DNA of 34,408 bases from Salinivirgaceae bacterium (GCA_027858735.1 JAQICC010000195.1:1-34408), one strand, 5' to 3'. Counted from the first letter of the stretch, positions 1 through 7,666 are shown. A program made the numbers and translations. The notes: generated from the letters alone by a model not told the origin.

Positions 1-27
1 TACTAAAGCACATTTATTTCAGCACAT

Positions 28-80
28 CTACTTCCTTGCAATCCCTTTGAAGTAGGGAACTACGTCGACAGGTATTGCAA
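28..80. repeat. overlapping alternative hairpins at window edge
   Basis: CTACTTC (28-34) can pair with GAAGTAG (49-55), and TTGCAAT (36-42) can pair with ATTGCAA (74-80). The two stems are interleaved, so they exclude each other. No coding frame is convincing in 1-150. This may be the end of an element or the leader of a gene lying outside the window; its function is unknown. Confidence 0.3.
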
Positions 81-139
81 GTTGTATCTGCACTAAACTA
101 AACGCATGAATTAATCAGGATAGAAAATGGCAATAATTT

Positions 140-172
140 GAGGAAAAAAGAAAACCACCGCTGAACGGTGGT
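140..172 (-). terminator. intrinsic terminator of efp
   Basis: A perfect 7-bp stem, ACCACCG (154-160) and CGGTGGT (166-172), encloses a 5-nt loop. On the minus strand it is followed by a T-rich run (complement of 140-153). It lies about 30 bases past the efp stop codon. Confidence 0.8.
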
Positions 173-200
173 CTTTATATGTGGTAAATTTATTTTCATT

Positions 201-767
201 TTAGCTTTTTACTCTTTCAGCGTATGATTTATCGCGAGTATCAACTTTTATTTTGTCGCCAGCATTAATAAATAGCGGAACCATAACGGTTGCTCCGGTT
301 TCAACCGTTGCTGGTTTAAGTGTATTTGTAGCAGTATCGCCTTTTACGCCAGGTTCGCTATATGTTATTTCCATTTCAACAAAAGGAGGTAAATCAACCT
401 GAAGAACCATTTCTTCTTCTGCATGAAATACAATTTCACACTCTTGACCTTCCTTTAATAAATCAGCGGCTTCAATTAATGTTTCCTCTACCGGAATTTG
501 ATCAAAAGTTTCGCTGTTCATAAAGTTATACCCCATATCGTCCTTATACAAAAATTGGTATGCTCGTCGTTCTATGCGAACTGTTGTGATTTTAATTCCT
601 GAAGTAAAAGTATTGTCAATTACTTTTCCGGTTTCAAGATTTTTTAGTTTTGTTCTTACAAAAGCTGGACCCTTACCGGGCTTAACGTGCTGAAACGATA
701 CAATGGTATAAAGTTTACCATTAAATTCCATACATAATCCGTTTCTAAAATCTGAAGTATCAGCCAT
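201..767 (-). CDS. efp: elongation factor P
   Basis: EF-P binds between the P and E sites of the ribosome and relieves stalling at polyproline stretches. The 188 residues match the usual three-domain length. The N-terminal KOW-like domain carries the tip loop PGKGPAF, with the modifiable lysine at position 32 (Lys34 in E. coli). The middle domain contains [14 protein letters not shown], and the C-terminal OB domain has the signature [20 protein letters not shown]. The start ATG at 767 gives the usual family N terminus ([10 protein letters not shown]). No lysine-modification gene (epmA/epmB) is in the window. The gene is followed by its own terminator and is 67 bases downstream of the membrane-protein gene on the same strand, so the two may be cotranscribed. 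The assignment is secure. Confidence 0.97.
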   Translation of the reverse strand: MADTSDFRNGLCMEFNGKLYTIVSFQHVKPGKGPAFVRTKLKNLETGKVIDNTFTSGIKITTVRIERRAYQFLYKDDMGYNFMNSETFDQIPVEETLIEAADLLKEGQECEIVFHAEEEMVLQVDLPPFVEMEITYSEPGVKGDTATNTLKPATVETGATVMVPLFINAGDKIKVDTRDKSYAERVKS

Positions 768-834
768 AATATATAATAATTTTCTGTTATTAAATTTGCA
801 GTAAAATTAAACTAAAAGCTTAATATTTCAACAC

Positions 835-1863
835 TTAATTTATGAAATGCATTAAAATACCAAGAACCAAAAGTAAATGGGCAATAAACGAAAAGGCTAA
901 TGACCATATAAACCATCGTTTTTTAGCAAGCTTTAAAAGCACAATAAATCCGGTAAGGTAAATGGGTATTAAACCAAAAGAATCAACCCAATCAAATAGG
1001 GCAATTAAGTGGAACCCGATAAATAGGGGTAAAAAGAATGAAAGAAGAAACCAAAATTCAGGATTTACCTGATTTGGTTTTTCAAATATGCGTGCAAGGT
1101 ATTTAAAAGTTACCCACCATAACCCAATATATAATACGGGGAATATTATTATAAATTGAAATCCTAAAAAGCTAGTAAAAGAATTAAATTTTGAACCTAA
1201 AATATCAAAGAAAGTATGTGCATACGAAATTGCAAATGATGCACTTTCAGCTTGCAATAAACCTGTCCACAAGGGCAAAGTTATAAGCGTTGCAATAAAC
1301 ATTAAAAGGTAGGGGCCAAAACGGAATAAGTGGTAGCGGTATCGCGATGAAAATATTAAGAATACAAACAATCCCACTGGTAGCGCAATGCCTGACAACT
1401 TATTTAAAGTAGCAAATCCAATAAAAACACCTGAAAGCAACCACGATTTTTTATCGTTTTCAAAAATAGCATTGTATAAAGTTAAAACACTTAGTGACCA
1501 AAAGAGTAAGAGTAAATTATCGCTTACTGGTGCTATGGCAAAAAGTGTAAAAAACAGGGTTGAGCAAATAACAACCCATGCCATGTATTTGCGATCTTGG
1601 CGAATAACTTTTTTAATAAGCAAATAAATTATCCATTGAGTAATTAAAGAAATACTAAAGAATAAAAAGTGGATGGCAAATGCACTTTCACCCACAATGT
1701 GATGAACAATAGTATTAATTGAAAGTATTAGTGTTGGAGCTTGACCAATTGCAAGCGCTCCAAAATGCCCTTCAGCTGTTTCGAGAGGAATAAAATTTTC
1801 GAATGGAATTAGAATTACTCTTAATAAATTTAGGGCGATAATTATTAGAAGTGCTTTTTTCAT
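835..1863 (-). CDS. GT-C/PMT_2-like (ArnT family) membrane glycosyltransferase homologue
   Basis: This is a 342-residue integral membrane protein with about eight to nine hydrophobic segments. The N-terminal part resembles family-39/83 lipid-linked-sugar transferases: a first helix, then LETAEGHFGALAIGQAPTL, where the family has a DExHY box followed by a PP loop, then GES-A-A--L as in the 'fG-s-laiRl' motif. A 'GLALLSK'-like stretch, GFATLNKLSGIALPVGLF, lies near residues 147-164. Two features are unusual. It is short for the family (usually about 450-550 residues, with a C-terminal soluble part), and the acidic pair of the first loop is Ala30-Glu31 rather than Asp-Glu. It could be a divergent transferase or a non-catalytic relative. 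The substrate cannot be inferred. It has its own upstream promoter-like box, and the ppiB terminator lies before it. Confidence 0.6.
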   Translation of the reverse strand: MKKALLIIIALNLLRVILIPFENFIPLETAEGHFGALAIGQAPTLILSINTIVHHIVGESAFAIHFLFFSISLITQWIIYLLIKKVIRQDRKYMAWVVICSTLFFTLFAIAPVSDNLLLLFWSLSVLTLYNAIFENDKKSWLLSGVFIGFATLNKLSGIALPVGLFVFLIFSSRYRYHLFRFGPYLLMFIATLITLPLWTGLLQAESASFAISYAHTFFDILGSKFNSFTSFLGFQFIIIFPVLYIGLWWVTFKYLARIFEKPNQVNPEFWFLLSFFLPLFIGFHLIALFDWVDSFGLIPIYLTGFIVLLKLAKKRWFIWSLAFSFIAHLLLVLGILMHFIN

Positions 1864-1886
1864 TGGTATATTTTAGACTAAACACA

Positions 1887-1894
1887 CAAATGTA
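1887..1894 (-). promoter_or_regulatory. -7 box (TAnnTTTG) for the GT-C-like gene
   Basis: The minus strand reads TACATTTG, matching the Bacteroidetes -7 consensus TAnnTTTG, and it ends 24 bases before the start codon. No clear TTTG -33 box is seen at 19-20 bases, so support is partial. Confidence 0.4.
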
Positions 1895-1951
1895 CAGTTA
1901 ATTGAATAAGTAAAAATGCTGATTTAAAAAGCAGAAAACCAGACTTTTTAT

Positions 1952-1982
1952 AGTAAAAAAAGCACAGAAGAAACCGTGCTTT
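1952..1982 (-). terminator. intrinsic terminator of ppiB
   Basis: The stem AAAGCAC (1959-1965) / GTGCTTT (1976-1982) is followed on the minus strand by a run of T (complement of 1955-1961). It lies about 55 bases past the ppiB stop codon and separates ppiB from the next minus-strand gene. Confidence 0.75.
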
Positions 1983-2036
1983 ATAAAAATTAATTTTGTG
2001 TGTTTTACCTCATTAAATCATAAGGTTTATTTGTTT

Positions 2037-2474
2037 TTATTCTTCTGAGACAACAATTTTTTCAATTGTATCACCGCCTTTAATGGTGTCAATAATGTCT
2101 ATGCCAGTAACAACTTTACCAAAGCAAGTATGGTTGCGATCTAAATGAGACGTGTTTTCGCGGTTATGGCAAATAAAAAACTGCGACCCACCTGTATTTC
2201 TTCCCGCATGTGCCATGCTTAATACGCCCTTGTCGTGAAACTGATTGTCACCATCTAATTCACAGTCGATGCTATATCCAGGACCACCTGCACCATTGCC
2301 ATCTGGGCACCCGCCCTGAATTACGAAATTAGGAATTACTCGATGAAATGTTAATCCATCGTAAAATCCTTTTTTCGCTAGTGAAATAAAATTGTCAACG
2401 GTTTTTGGGGCATCATTTTCATAAAACTCAACTTTCATTATTCCCTTTTCAGTATGAATTTCTGCTATCTTCAT
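2037..2474 (-). CDS. ppiB: cyclophilin-type peptidyl-prolyl cis-trans isomerase
   Basis: This is a small single-domain cyclophilin of 145 residues that isomerises X-Pro bonds during folding. The active-site landmarks are all present and in order: FHRVIPNFVIQGG with the catalytic Arg, the GAGGPGYSIDCE loop, LSMAHAGRNTGGSQFFI, and LDRNHTCFGKVVTGIDIID. There is no signal peptide or lipobox, so a cytoplasmic location is inferred. The ATG at 2474 places the expected beta-strand (IHTEKGIMKVEFYE) at the N terminus. It is a single-gene unit with its own upstream -7 box and a strong downstream terminator. It is divergent from the PAS-cyclase gene, with about 105 bases between the two starts. Confidence 0.95.
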   Translation of the reverse strand: MKIAEIHTEKGIMKVEFYENDAPKTVDNFISLAKKGFYDGLTFHRVIPNFVIQGGCPDGNGAGGPGYSIDCELDGDNQFHDKGVLSMAHAGRNTGGSQFFICHNRENTSHLDRNHTCFGKVVTGIDIIDTIKGGDTIEKIVVSEE

Positions 2475-2510
2475 GTTTTTACTAATTAATTATTATTTAT
2501 AAATGTTTTG

Positions 2511-2518
2511 CAAAAATA
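2511..2518 (-). promoter_or_regulatory. -7 box (TAnnTTTG) for ppiB
   Basis: The minus strand reads TATTTTTG, a full match to TAnnTTTG, 36 bases before the ppiB ATG. No good TTTG is seen at the -33 distance. On the plus strand the same 105-bp gap must hold the divergent PAS-cyclase promoter. A TAAATTTTG near 2535-2543 is only an approximate -7 match for that gene. Confidence 0.5.
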
Positions 2519-2579
2519 CTTAAAAAGAATAACATAAATTTTGTATTTTTAGCATTTTACGAATATCTGCAACCAAATT

Positions 2580-3809
2580 ATGACGAATAAAATTGAAATT
2601 GATAAAAGAAAATTGCAAGAGCTTGAGTTGCTTGCCACTATTCCTATATCTGCTGGAAATTCAATTTTAATTCTTGATAAAAACGGAAACATTGAGTGGG
2701 TGAATTCGGCTTTTGAACAATTATATGGTTATACTATAAGTGAATTAGATAGTTCAGAAACCAATGACAGTTCAGATTTTATTAAAATTTTGAATGAAAC
2801 AGATAAAAATTTCTTTAAAAATAATGCTTCATTTAGTTTTTCGCGAACAATACTAAATAAAAATGGAGTAACCGTTTGGATTCAGTCAACCCTTACACCA
2901 ATAAAAGTTAATAGCGATGTAGTTGAGCGTTTTATTGTTATAGAAACAGATATTACGCAGCAGAAAGAAATTGAAGATGAATTGGTACAACGCTGGGAGA
3001 ATACTCAAACCCTTACTGAGCATTTGGAATCGGTTAAAGATTATATTGAAGAACAAATAAAAGAGTTATCGGCGCAAAAAAGAGCTTTAGAGATTGCCAA
3101 GGAAAAAAGCGAAGATGTTTTAAATAAAGTTTTGCCTTACGAAGTTGCTATCCAATTAAAGAAAAAAGGCTACGCATCTCCTCGGCATTATAAAAAAGTT
3201 ACCATCCTTAATATTAATATCCGAAATTTCTTTAAAATGACTCATGATATACCAATTGAGAATTTGGTACAGCAGCTTCATGAGGTTTTAGTGGGTTTCG
3301 ATAATATATTGGAACAGCATTATGTTGAAAAAATAAAAACTGTTGGAGGAAGCTATTTGGGAGCAGGGGGAGTGCCTCTAAGAAACCGAAGCAATCCTAT
3401 TGATGTTGTGCTGTCAGCACTCGAAATACTTGGTAATATTACATCTGTAAATGAGATGCGAAAAAGTGCAGACACCCCGAAATTTGAACTGGGATTTGGC
3501 ATACATACGGGGAAAGTAATTGCCGGTGTAGTTGGCAAAACCAAACTTACTTACGATATTTGGGGCGATACAGTAAATATTGCCAGCACAATTGAGCACA
3601 ATGTGCCTGCAAATGGAATATTTATATCAGAAGCAACATATCAAGAAATTGAGCCGTATTTTGAAGCTAAACCTTCTGAAAAATTAGTTTTGGGTTCGGC
3701 AGAAGAGATTAAACTATTTGAGATCATAAAAATAAAAGATAAATTTGCCAGCGATGCTAAAGGAATTAAACCCAACAAAGATTTTACGCACATATTATCG
3801 AAGCTTTAA
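2580..3809 (+). CDS. PAS domain plus degenerate class III adenylate/guanylate cyclase domain
   Basis: The 409 residues form a PAS/PAC sensor (about 20-130), a charged coiled-coil signalling helix (about 130-180) and a class III cyclase homology domain (about 185-385). There is no membrane segment, so it is probably cytosolic. The cyclase fold is clear (KVTILNINIRNFF, EKIKTVGGSYLGAGG, GFGIHTGKVIAGVVGK, YDIWGDTVNIASTIE). By eye alignment the adenine-selecting Lys253 and Asp326 and the transition-state Asn333 are present. Both metal-binding Asps are replaced (Asn213, Gly257), and the transition-state Arg is Thr337. Cyclase activity from a homodimer is therefore unlikely. It may be a nucleotide sensor, a scaffold, or one half of a heterodimer. 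Four bases separate it from the secreted-protein gene downstream. Confidence 0.85.
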   Translation: MTNKIEIDKRKLQELELLATIPISAGNSILILDKNGNIEWVNSAFEQLYGYTISELDSSETNDSSDFIKILNETDKNFFKNNASFSFSRTILNKNGVTVWIQSTLTPIKVNSDVVERFIVIETDITQQKEIEDELVQRWENTQTLTEHLESVKDYIEEQIKELSAQKRALEIAKEKSEDVLNKVLPYEVAIQLKKKGYASPRHYKKVTILNINIRNFFKMTHDIPIENLVQQLHEVLVGFDNILEQHYVEKIKTVGGSYLGAGGVPLRNRSNPIDVVLSALEILGNITSVNEMRKSADTPKFELGFGIHTGKVIAGVVGKTKLTYDIWGDTVNIASTIEHNVPANGIFISEATYQEIEPYFEAKPSEKLVLGSAEEIKLFEIIKIKDKFASDAKGIKPNKDFTHILSKL

Positions 3810-3813
3810 TAAT

Positions 3814-4341
3814 ATGCCACAAAAATTAATAAAAGGATCCTTTATAATTTTTCTAACAATTTTAATCAATGCCAATAGTTCACAGGTAGTTGCGCAAAAA
3901 TGCAATTACGAAAAGAACGAAATCGAGGCATTAACTGAAATGGTGCTAAAACGAACTAGTCCGCAGTTGTTATGTCGAATTAGTGGGCAACCTCTTTATG
4001 CAAAAGCACAATGTATAGGAACAAATAAATATTTAAAACTGCAATTTTATAAGTTTAACGATTTTTCTTTTCAGGAAGATCGTGAAGTCGGTTTTATTCT
4101 TTCAAGTAACGAAGAATTGGTTGTTTATCCTCGTGTTATGCCTCTCGATTCTTCTAAAATGGATCAGTTTGAGAATGTAAATTCACTAATGATTTACAAA
4201 CTTACTGAAGAACAGTATAAAGCACTAACAATATACCCGATTAAGAAATTTAAATATTTTGTTTCAACAGGTTTTGTTGAGCAAGCCGTAGCCTCTAAAA
4301 GGCAAAGTGTAGTAATGAATGTTCTAAAGTGTATTGAGTAA
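3814..4341 (+). CDS. secreted protein of unknown function
   Basis: I do not recognise a family. The chosen ATG at 3814 starts four bases after the stop of the PAS-cyclase gene. A longer in-frame start at 3745 would overlap that gene and push the signal peptide inwards. The resulting 175 residues begin with a typical signal peptide (MPQKLIKG, a hydrophobic stretch FIIFLTILI, then a cut near VVAQ-KC). The mature part has three cysteines (in QKCNY, LLCRI and AQCIG) and a fourth near the C terminus (LKCIE), and a beta-rich look. A periplasmic or outer-surface location is inferred. The close spacing suggests translational linkage with the cyclase-like protein, but the two would end up in different compartments. 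Confidence 0.7.
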   Translation: MPQKLIKGSFIIFLTILINANSSQVVAQKCNYEKNEIEALTEMVLKRTSPQLLCRISGQPLYAKAQCIGTNKYLKLQFYKFNDFSFQEDREVGFILSSNEELVVYPRVMPLDSSKMDQFENVNSLMIYKLTEEQYKALTIYPIKKFKYFVSTGFVEQAVASKRQSVVMNVLKCIE

Positions 4342-4367
4342 ATGATTGTGCAATACTTGCTTTTTTT
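4331..4367 (+). terminator. weak intrinsic terminator after the secreted-protein gene
   Basis: GTATTG (4331-4336), which overlaps the end of the gene, can pair with CAATAC (4351-4356). The stem is followed by TTGC and a seven-T run (4361-4367). The stem is only six base pairs with a 14-nt loop, so this is tentative. Confidence 0.35.
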
Positions 4368-4521
4368 GCCTATCAACACAACAAACGGCATATCAATTGT
4401 ATGATGTTAGGTTGAAATTTAATTGGCAAGACTAAGACTTTTCCAATAAATAATTCAACAAAAAAATCCTTTTTACAGAACGTTTAGTGCTTTGTAAGCA
4501 TAATTAATCAATTGAAATTAA

Positions 4522-4529
4522 TATATTTG
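4522..4529 (+). promoter_or_regulatory. -7 box (TAnnTTTG) for fbaA
   Basis: TATATTTG is a full match to the Bacteroidetes -7 element, 53 bases before the fbaA ATG. The nearest TTTG upstream (4491-4494) is 27 bases away, longer than the usual 19-21, so the -33 part is weak. Confidence 0.5.
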
Positions 4530-4582
4530 CAAAAATTTTAATTCGAAACAAAATCAACAGTTTTATTTAATAAATTATCATT

Positions 4583-5662
4583 ATGAGTGAGAAAGTTTTT
4601 GACAAAGTAAAGCCAGGTGTAGTAACTGGAAGTGATTTGGCAGAATTATTCCGTATTGCTAAAGTAAATAAGTTCGCAATACCTGCAGTAAATGTTGTTG
4701 GAACTGATTCAATTAACGCAGTAATGGAAGCTGCAAAAGTTGTGAATTCTCCAGTTATTATCCAGTTCTCGAACGGTGGAGCTGTTTTTAATGCTGGTAA
4801 AGGTTTAAAACTTGAAGGACATGAGGCTGGTATTCTTGGTGCAATTGCTGGTGCAAAACACATTCACATTTTAGCTGAAGCTTACGGTGTTCCTGTTGTT
4901 TTGCATACGGACCATGCGGCAAAGAAATTATTGCCTTGGATTGACGGTTTGCTAGATGCTAGTGAAAAGAACTTTAAAGAAACAGGTAAACCTTTATTTA
5001 GCTCGCATATGCTAGACCTATCAGAAGAGCCAATTGAAGAAAATATTGGAACTTGTGTTAAGTATTTAGAGAGAATGAGCAAAATGGGTATGACACTAGA
5101 AATTGAGCTTGGTATTACAGGTGGTGAAGAAGATGGTGTTGATAATACAGATGTAGATACCTCTAAATTATATACACAACCAGAGGAAGTTGCTTATGCA
5201 TATACTGAATTAAGCAAAGTGAGTCCTAATTTCACTATTGCCGCTTCATTTGGCAATGTACATGGTGTTTATAAGCCAGGTAACGTTGTGTTAACACCAA
5301 AAATTTTGGATAACTCTCAAAAATACATCCAAGACAAATACAAAACAGGTGAAAAACCAGTAAATTTTGTTTTCCACGGTGGATCGGGTTCTACTCAAGA
5401 AGAAATTCGCGAAGCAATTGGATATGGTGTTATTAAAATGAATATCGATACAGATACTCAATGGGCTACTTGGTCTGGTGTAATGGAGTTCTACAAAAAG
5501 AACGAAGCATACCTACAAGGACAAATTGGTAACCCTGATGGCGATGACAAACCAAATAAAAAATACTACGATCCTCGTGTATGGTTACGTGCTTCTGAAG
5601 TTGCAATGATTGAGCGCTTAAAGAAAGCTTTTCAAGATTTAAATTGTATTGATGTAAACTAA
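4583..5662 (+). CDS. fbaA: class II fructose-bisphosphate aldolase
   Basis: This enzyme cleaves fructose-1,6-bisphosphate to glyceraldehyde-3-phosphate and DHAP in glycolysis, and runs the reverse reaction in gluconeogenesis. The 359 residues match the zinc-dependent class IIA (E. coli FbaA) type throughout. The catalytic Asp110 and zinc ligand His111 lie in VLHTDHAAKK. The other zinc histidines are His227 (GNVHGVY) and His265 (VFHGGSGS). DHAP-phosphate-binding glycines follow, and the C-terminal NMDTDTQ-like stretch reads MNIDTDTQWATW. The ATG at 4583 gives the usual N terminus (MSEKVFDKVKPGVVTG). It is a monocistronic unit, ended by a strong terminator that it shares with the convergent MORN-repeat gene. 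Confidence 0.97.
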   Translation: MSEKVFDKVKPGVVTGSDLAELFRIAKVNKFAIPAVNVVGTDSINAVMEAAKVVNSPVIIQFSNGGAVFNAGKGLKLEGHEAGILGAIAGAKHIHILAEAYGVPVVLHTDHAAKKLLPWIDGLLDASEKNFKETGKPLFSSHMLDLSEEPIEENIGTCVKYLERMSKMGMTLEIELGITGGEEDGVDNTDVDTSKLYTQPEEVAYAYTELSKVSPNFTIAASFGNVHGVYKPGNVVLTPKILDNSQKYIQDKYKTGEKPVNFVFHGGSGSTQEEIREAIGYGVIKMNIDTDTQWATWSGVMEFYKKNEAYLQGQIGNPDGDDKPNKKYYDPRVWLRASEVAMIERLKKAFQDLNCIDVN

Positions 5663-5690
5663 TTAGTTTTAGAATACTTAAAAAATATGG

Positions 5691-5724
5691 AAGCCGATAA
5701 CTATTTGTTATTGGCTTTTTTTTC
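5691..5724 (+). terminator. strong intrinsic terminator of fbaA
   Basis: The stem AAGCCGATAAC (5691-5701) / GTTATTGGCTT (5707-5717), with one G-T pair, has a 5-nt loop and runs into eight or more T. Its right arm overlaps the stop codon and last codons of the convergent minus-strand gene. Confidence 0.85.
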
Positions 5725-7423
5725 TTTTATCGGTTTTTACTTTAACAGCAACATTGTTCTTAAAAATGGCTTCGTATATAACCCGTCCTCTTATTTCCAG
5801 ATATTTAGTAACACCATGTTTTTTACCATTTTTATAATTAATCTCGCTATTTAAAGGGCCCTCTTTATACCAGGTTTTCCATAAACCATCTGCCTTTCCA
5901 TCTTTATATGTTTCAAGGCGTAACAACTTATTGTATTCATTGTAATAAGACCACTCGCCTTCCTTTATATTATTGGCATAATTCCCCTCAAAAATTTTCG
6001 ATTGATTTGCTCTCCAAGTTGCATACGCACCATTCAGTAAGCCCATATTGTAGTTTTCTTCGAGTCTGGGGTTGCCATTTTCATAATAGTACATGGCTTT
6101 ACCATGCTTCAGATTATTTTTATAGGATAAAACATAATTTCTATCTCCATTTTCAAACCATGAATTCCAGACGCTATCCATTAAACCATCTTTAAAGTAT
6201 CCGGTAAGTTCAAGCTGACCATTTTCGTACCAGCGTTGCCAAAACCCTGACTCTTTTCCATTGTTAAAATCACCCTCATGGAATTTTTGCTTGTTTTCGA
6301 AATAGATAGTCCAATGTCCGTTACGTTTCCCATTTAAATATTTACCCTTTTTCCAAATTTCACCATTTGCATACCAGTAGGTCCAAACACCTACCATTTT
6401 ACCATTTTTATAGTAACCCTCATTTCCTTTTTTGCCGTCGGTGCGCCAAAATGTCCATAGCCCATCCTGAGTGTCTTTTATAAAACTCCCCGTCATGTCA
6501 ATTTTGCTATCCTCATGCCACCACATAGCAGAGCCCGTTTTTTTATCATTTCTAAATGTAATTTTGCTCGCCATCACACCAGTAGGGAACCAGTCAATTT
6601 GCAGCCCATCTTTTTTCCCCTCTTTATATGATATTTGTAATTTGTTTTTCCCGTCATGAAACCAATAATTCCATATGCTGTCTTTCTTTTCATCGATTAG
6701 TAATCCTTCCATCTCTTTCTGACCATTTTTGTAAAAACGAGTATTTAAACCATTTTCATAGTTAATTTCGCTTCGCAGATTTCCCTCTCTGAAATAGGAT
6801 AACCATTTGCCAATTTCTGTTCCATTTTTATAATTACCCGATGACATTATTTGTCCATTTATATAATATCTCTTCCACAAGCCATTTGGCAAACCGTTTT
6901 TATAAATTCCAGATTCTTCAATACTGCCATTTTGATAATATGAAGTAAAAATACCTTCTCCGTTTTTTATTGTTTGATTTCCTTTGGAATCCCAAAAGTC
7001 AATTAAAAAAACCGAATCGTTTTTATATTGATCAGACCTTAACGGATTTCCCTGTCCGTTATATTTAGTCCAGATACTATCTTTTTGACCCATTTTGTAG
7101 TATCCCGATATTCTTGTTTTTCCGTTTGTGTAATTTTCGTAATAGAATCCGTTTAATATACCCTTTGTAAATTGGCCTTGATTTTCAATAGTGCCTTTCC
7201 TGAAAAAATAAGTAAGCTTTCCGTTTACTGCACCATTTTTAAATTCAATTTCTTGAAGTTTAACTCCTGTACTATCATAATAAGTCCATAATCCTTCCTC
7301 CTTTCCTAATTTTAAAACACCTGTGCTAGCTAATTTGCCATTTTGGTAAAATGTTTCAATTTTTTTTTGTCCATATGAAAGCTGGAATAGTATTATGAGT
7401 ATCAGCGTAGAAAGAATTTTCAT
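5708..7423 (-). CDS. secreted MORN/YwqK-type repeat protein (23 repeats)
   Basis: The protein has 571 residues starting at the ATG at 7423. The start gives a clean signal peptide (MKILSTLILIILFQLSYG, then Q). An in-frame start 36 bases upstream would bury that peptide and would lie in the promoter-like box. The rest is a chain of about 23 imperfect units of about 23 residues with the pattern G-x-W-x-x-[YW]-[YWF]-x-N-G...G-x-[YF]-x-N-G, the MORN_2/YwqK repeat. There is no catalytic domain; the C terminus is a short basic tail. Such proteins form long beta-meander solenoids. In Bacteroidota they are often labelled 'YwqK family antitoxin', but nothing here suggests a toxin partner. A periplasmic or surface location is inferred, and the ligand is unknown. 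Confidence 0.85.
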   Translation of the reverse strand: MKILSTLILIILFQLSYGQKKIETFYQNGKLASTGVLKLGKEEGLWTYYDSTGVKLQEIEFKNGAVNGKLTYFFRKGTIENQGQFTKGILNGFYYENYTNGKTRISGYYKMGQKDSIWTKYNGQGNPLRSDQYKNDSVFLIDFWDSKGNQTIKNGEGIFTSYYQNGSIEESGIYKNGLPNGLWKRYYINGQIMSSGNYKNGTEIGKWLSYFREGNLRSEINYENGLNTRFYKNGQKEMEGLLIDEKKDSIWNYWFHDGKNKLQISYKEGKKDGLQIDWFPTGVMASKITFRNDKKTGSAMWWHEDSKIDMTGSFIKDTQDGLWTFWRTDGKKGNEGYYKNGKMVGVWTYWYANGEIWKKGKYLNGKRNGHWTIYFENKQKFHEGDFNNGKESGFWQRWYENGQLELTGYFKDGLMDSVWNSWFENGDRNYVLSYKNNLKHGKAMYYYENGNPRLEENYNMGLLNGAYATWRANQSKIFEGNYANNIKEGEWSYYNEYNKLLRLETYKDGKADGLWKTWYKEGPLNSEINYKNGKKHGVTKYLEIRGRVIYEAIFKNNVAVKVKTDKRKKSQ

Positions 7424-7445
7424 TTTATTAGAGTTAAATTTTTGC

Positions 7446-7453
7446 CAAATATA
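7446..7453 (-). promoter_or_regulatory. -7 box (TAnnTTTG) for the MORN-repeat gene
   Basis: The minus strand reads TATATTTG, a full match, 22 bases before the ATG at 7423. It supports that start over the upstream in-frame ATG. No clear -33 box is present. Confidence 0.45.
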
Positions 7454-7547
7454 GGGCAATAAAATTATAAAAAACTAGCTTATACATGTAACGAAATAAT
7501 AATGTTTTCATTTTTAAAGTTGTAAAAGAATATTTTTCGTTTAACTA

Positions 7548-7579
7548 TTGGAAAAATGAAAAATATTTAATTATATTTG
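7548..7579 (+). promoter_or_regulatory. promoter of tRNA-His
   Basis: TTG (7548-7550), 21 bases, then TATATTTG (7572-7579, full -7 consensus). The tRNA begins 12 bases after the -7 box, so transcription starts almost at the 5' end of the tRNA. Confidence 0.6.
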
Positions 7580-7591
7580 CGCTCGCAAAAT

Positions 7592-7666
7592 GGTGGATGT
7601 AGTTCAGTTGGTTAGAACGCTAGATTGTGGTTCTAGAGGTCGCCGGTTCAAATCCGGTCTTCCACC
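7592..7666 (+). tRNA. tRNA-His (GTG)
   Basis: The cloverleaf can be drawn by hand. The anticodon stem is CTAGA/TCTAG around the loop TTGTGGT, with anticodon GTG at 7627-7629. The T arm GCCGG-TTCAAAT-CCGGT closes with one G-T pair. The acceptor is GTGGATG/CTTCCAC with one T-T mismatch. The extra G(-1) at 7592 opposite C73 at 7666 is the identity element specific to tRNA-His. The 3' CCA is not encoded (CAA follows). A strong terminator follows nine bases later. Confidence 0.95.

Noticed and set aside
3353-3599. Minus-strand open frames inside the PAS-cyclase gene
   Set aside because: They are antisense to a well-recognised domain and have no sequence features; shadow frames.
5708-7423. Toxin-antitoxin function for the MORN/YwqK protein
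   Set aside because: No toxin gene is adjacent and the protein is exported; the family label alone is not evidence.
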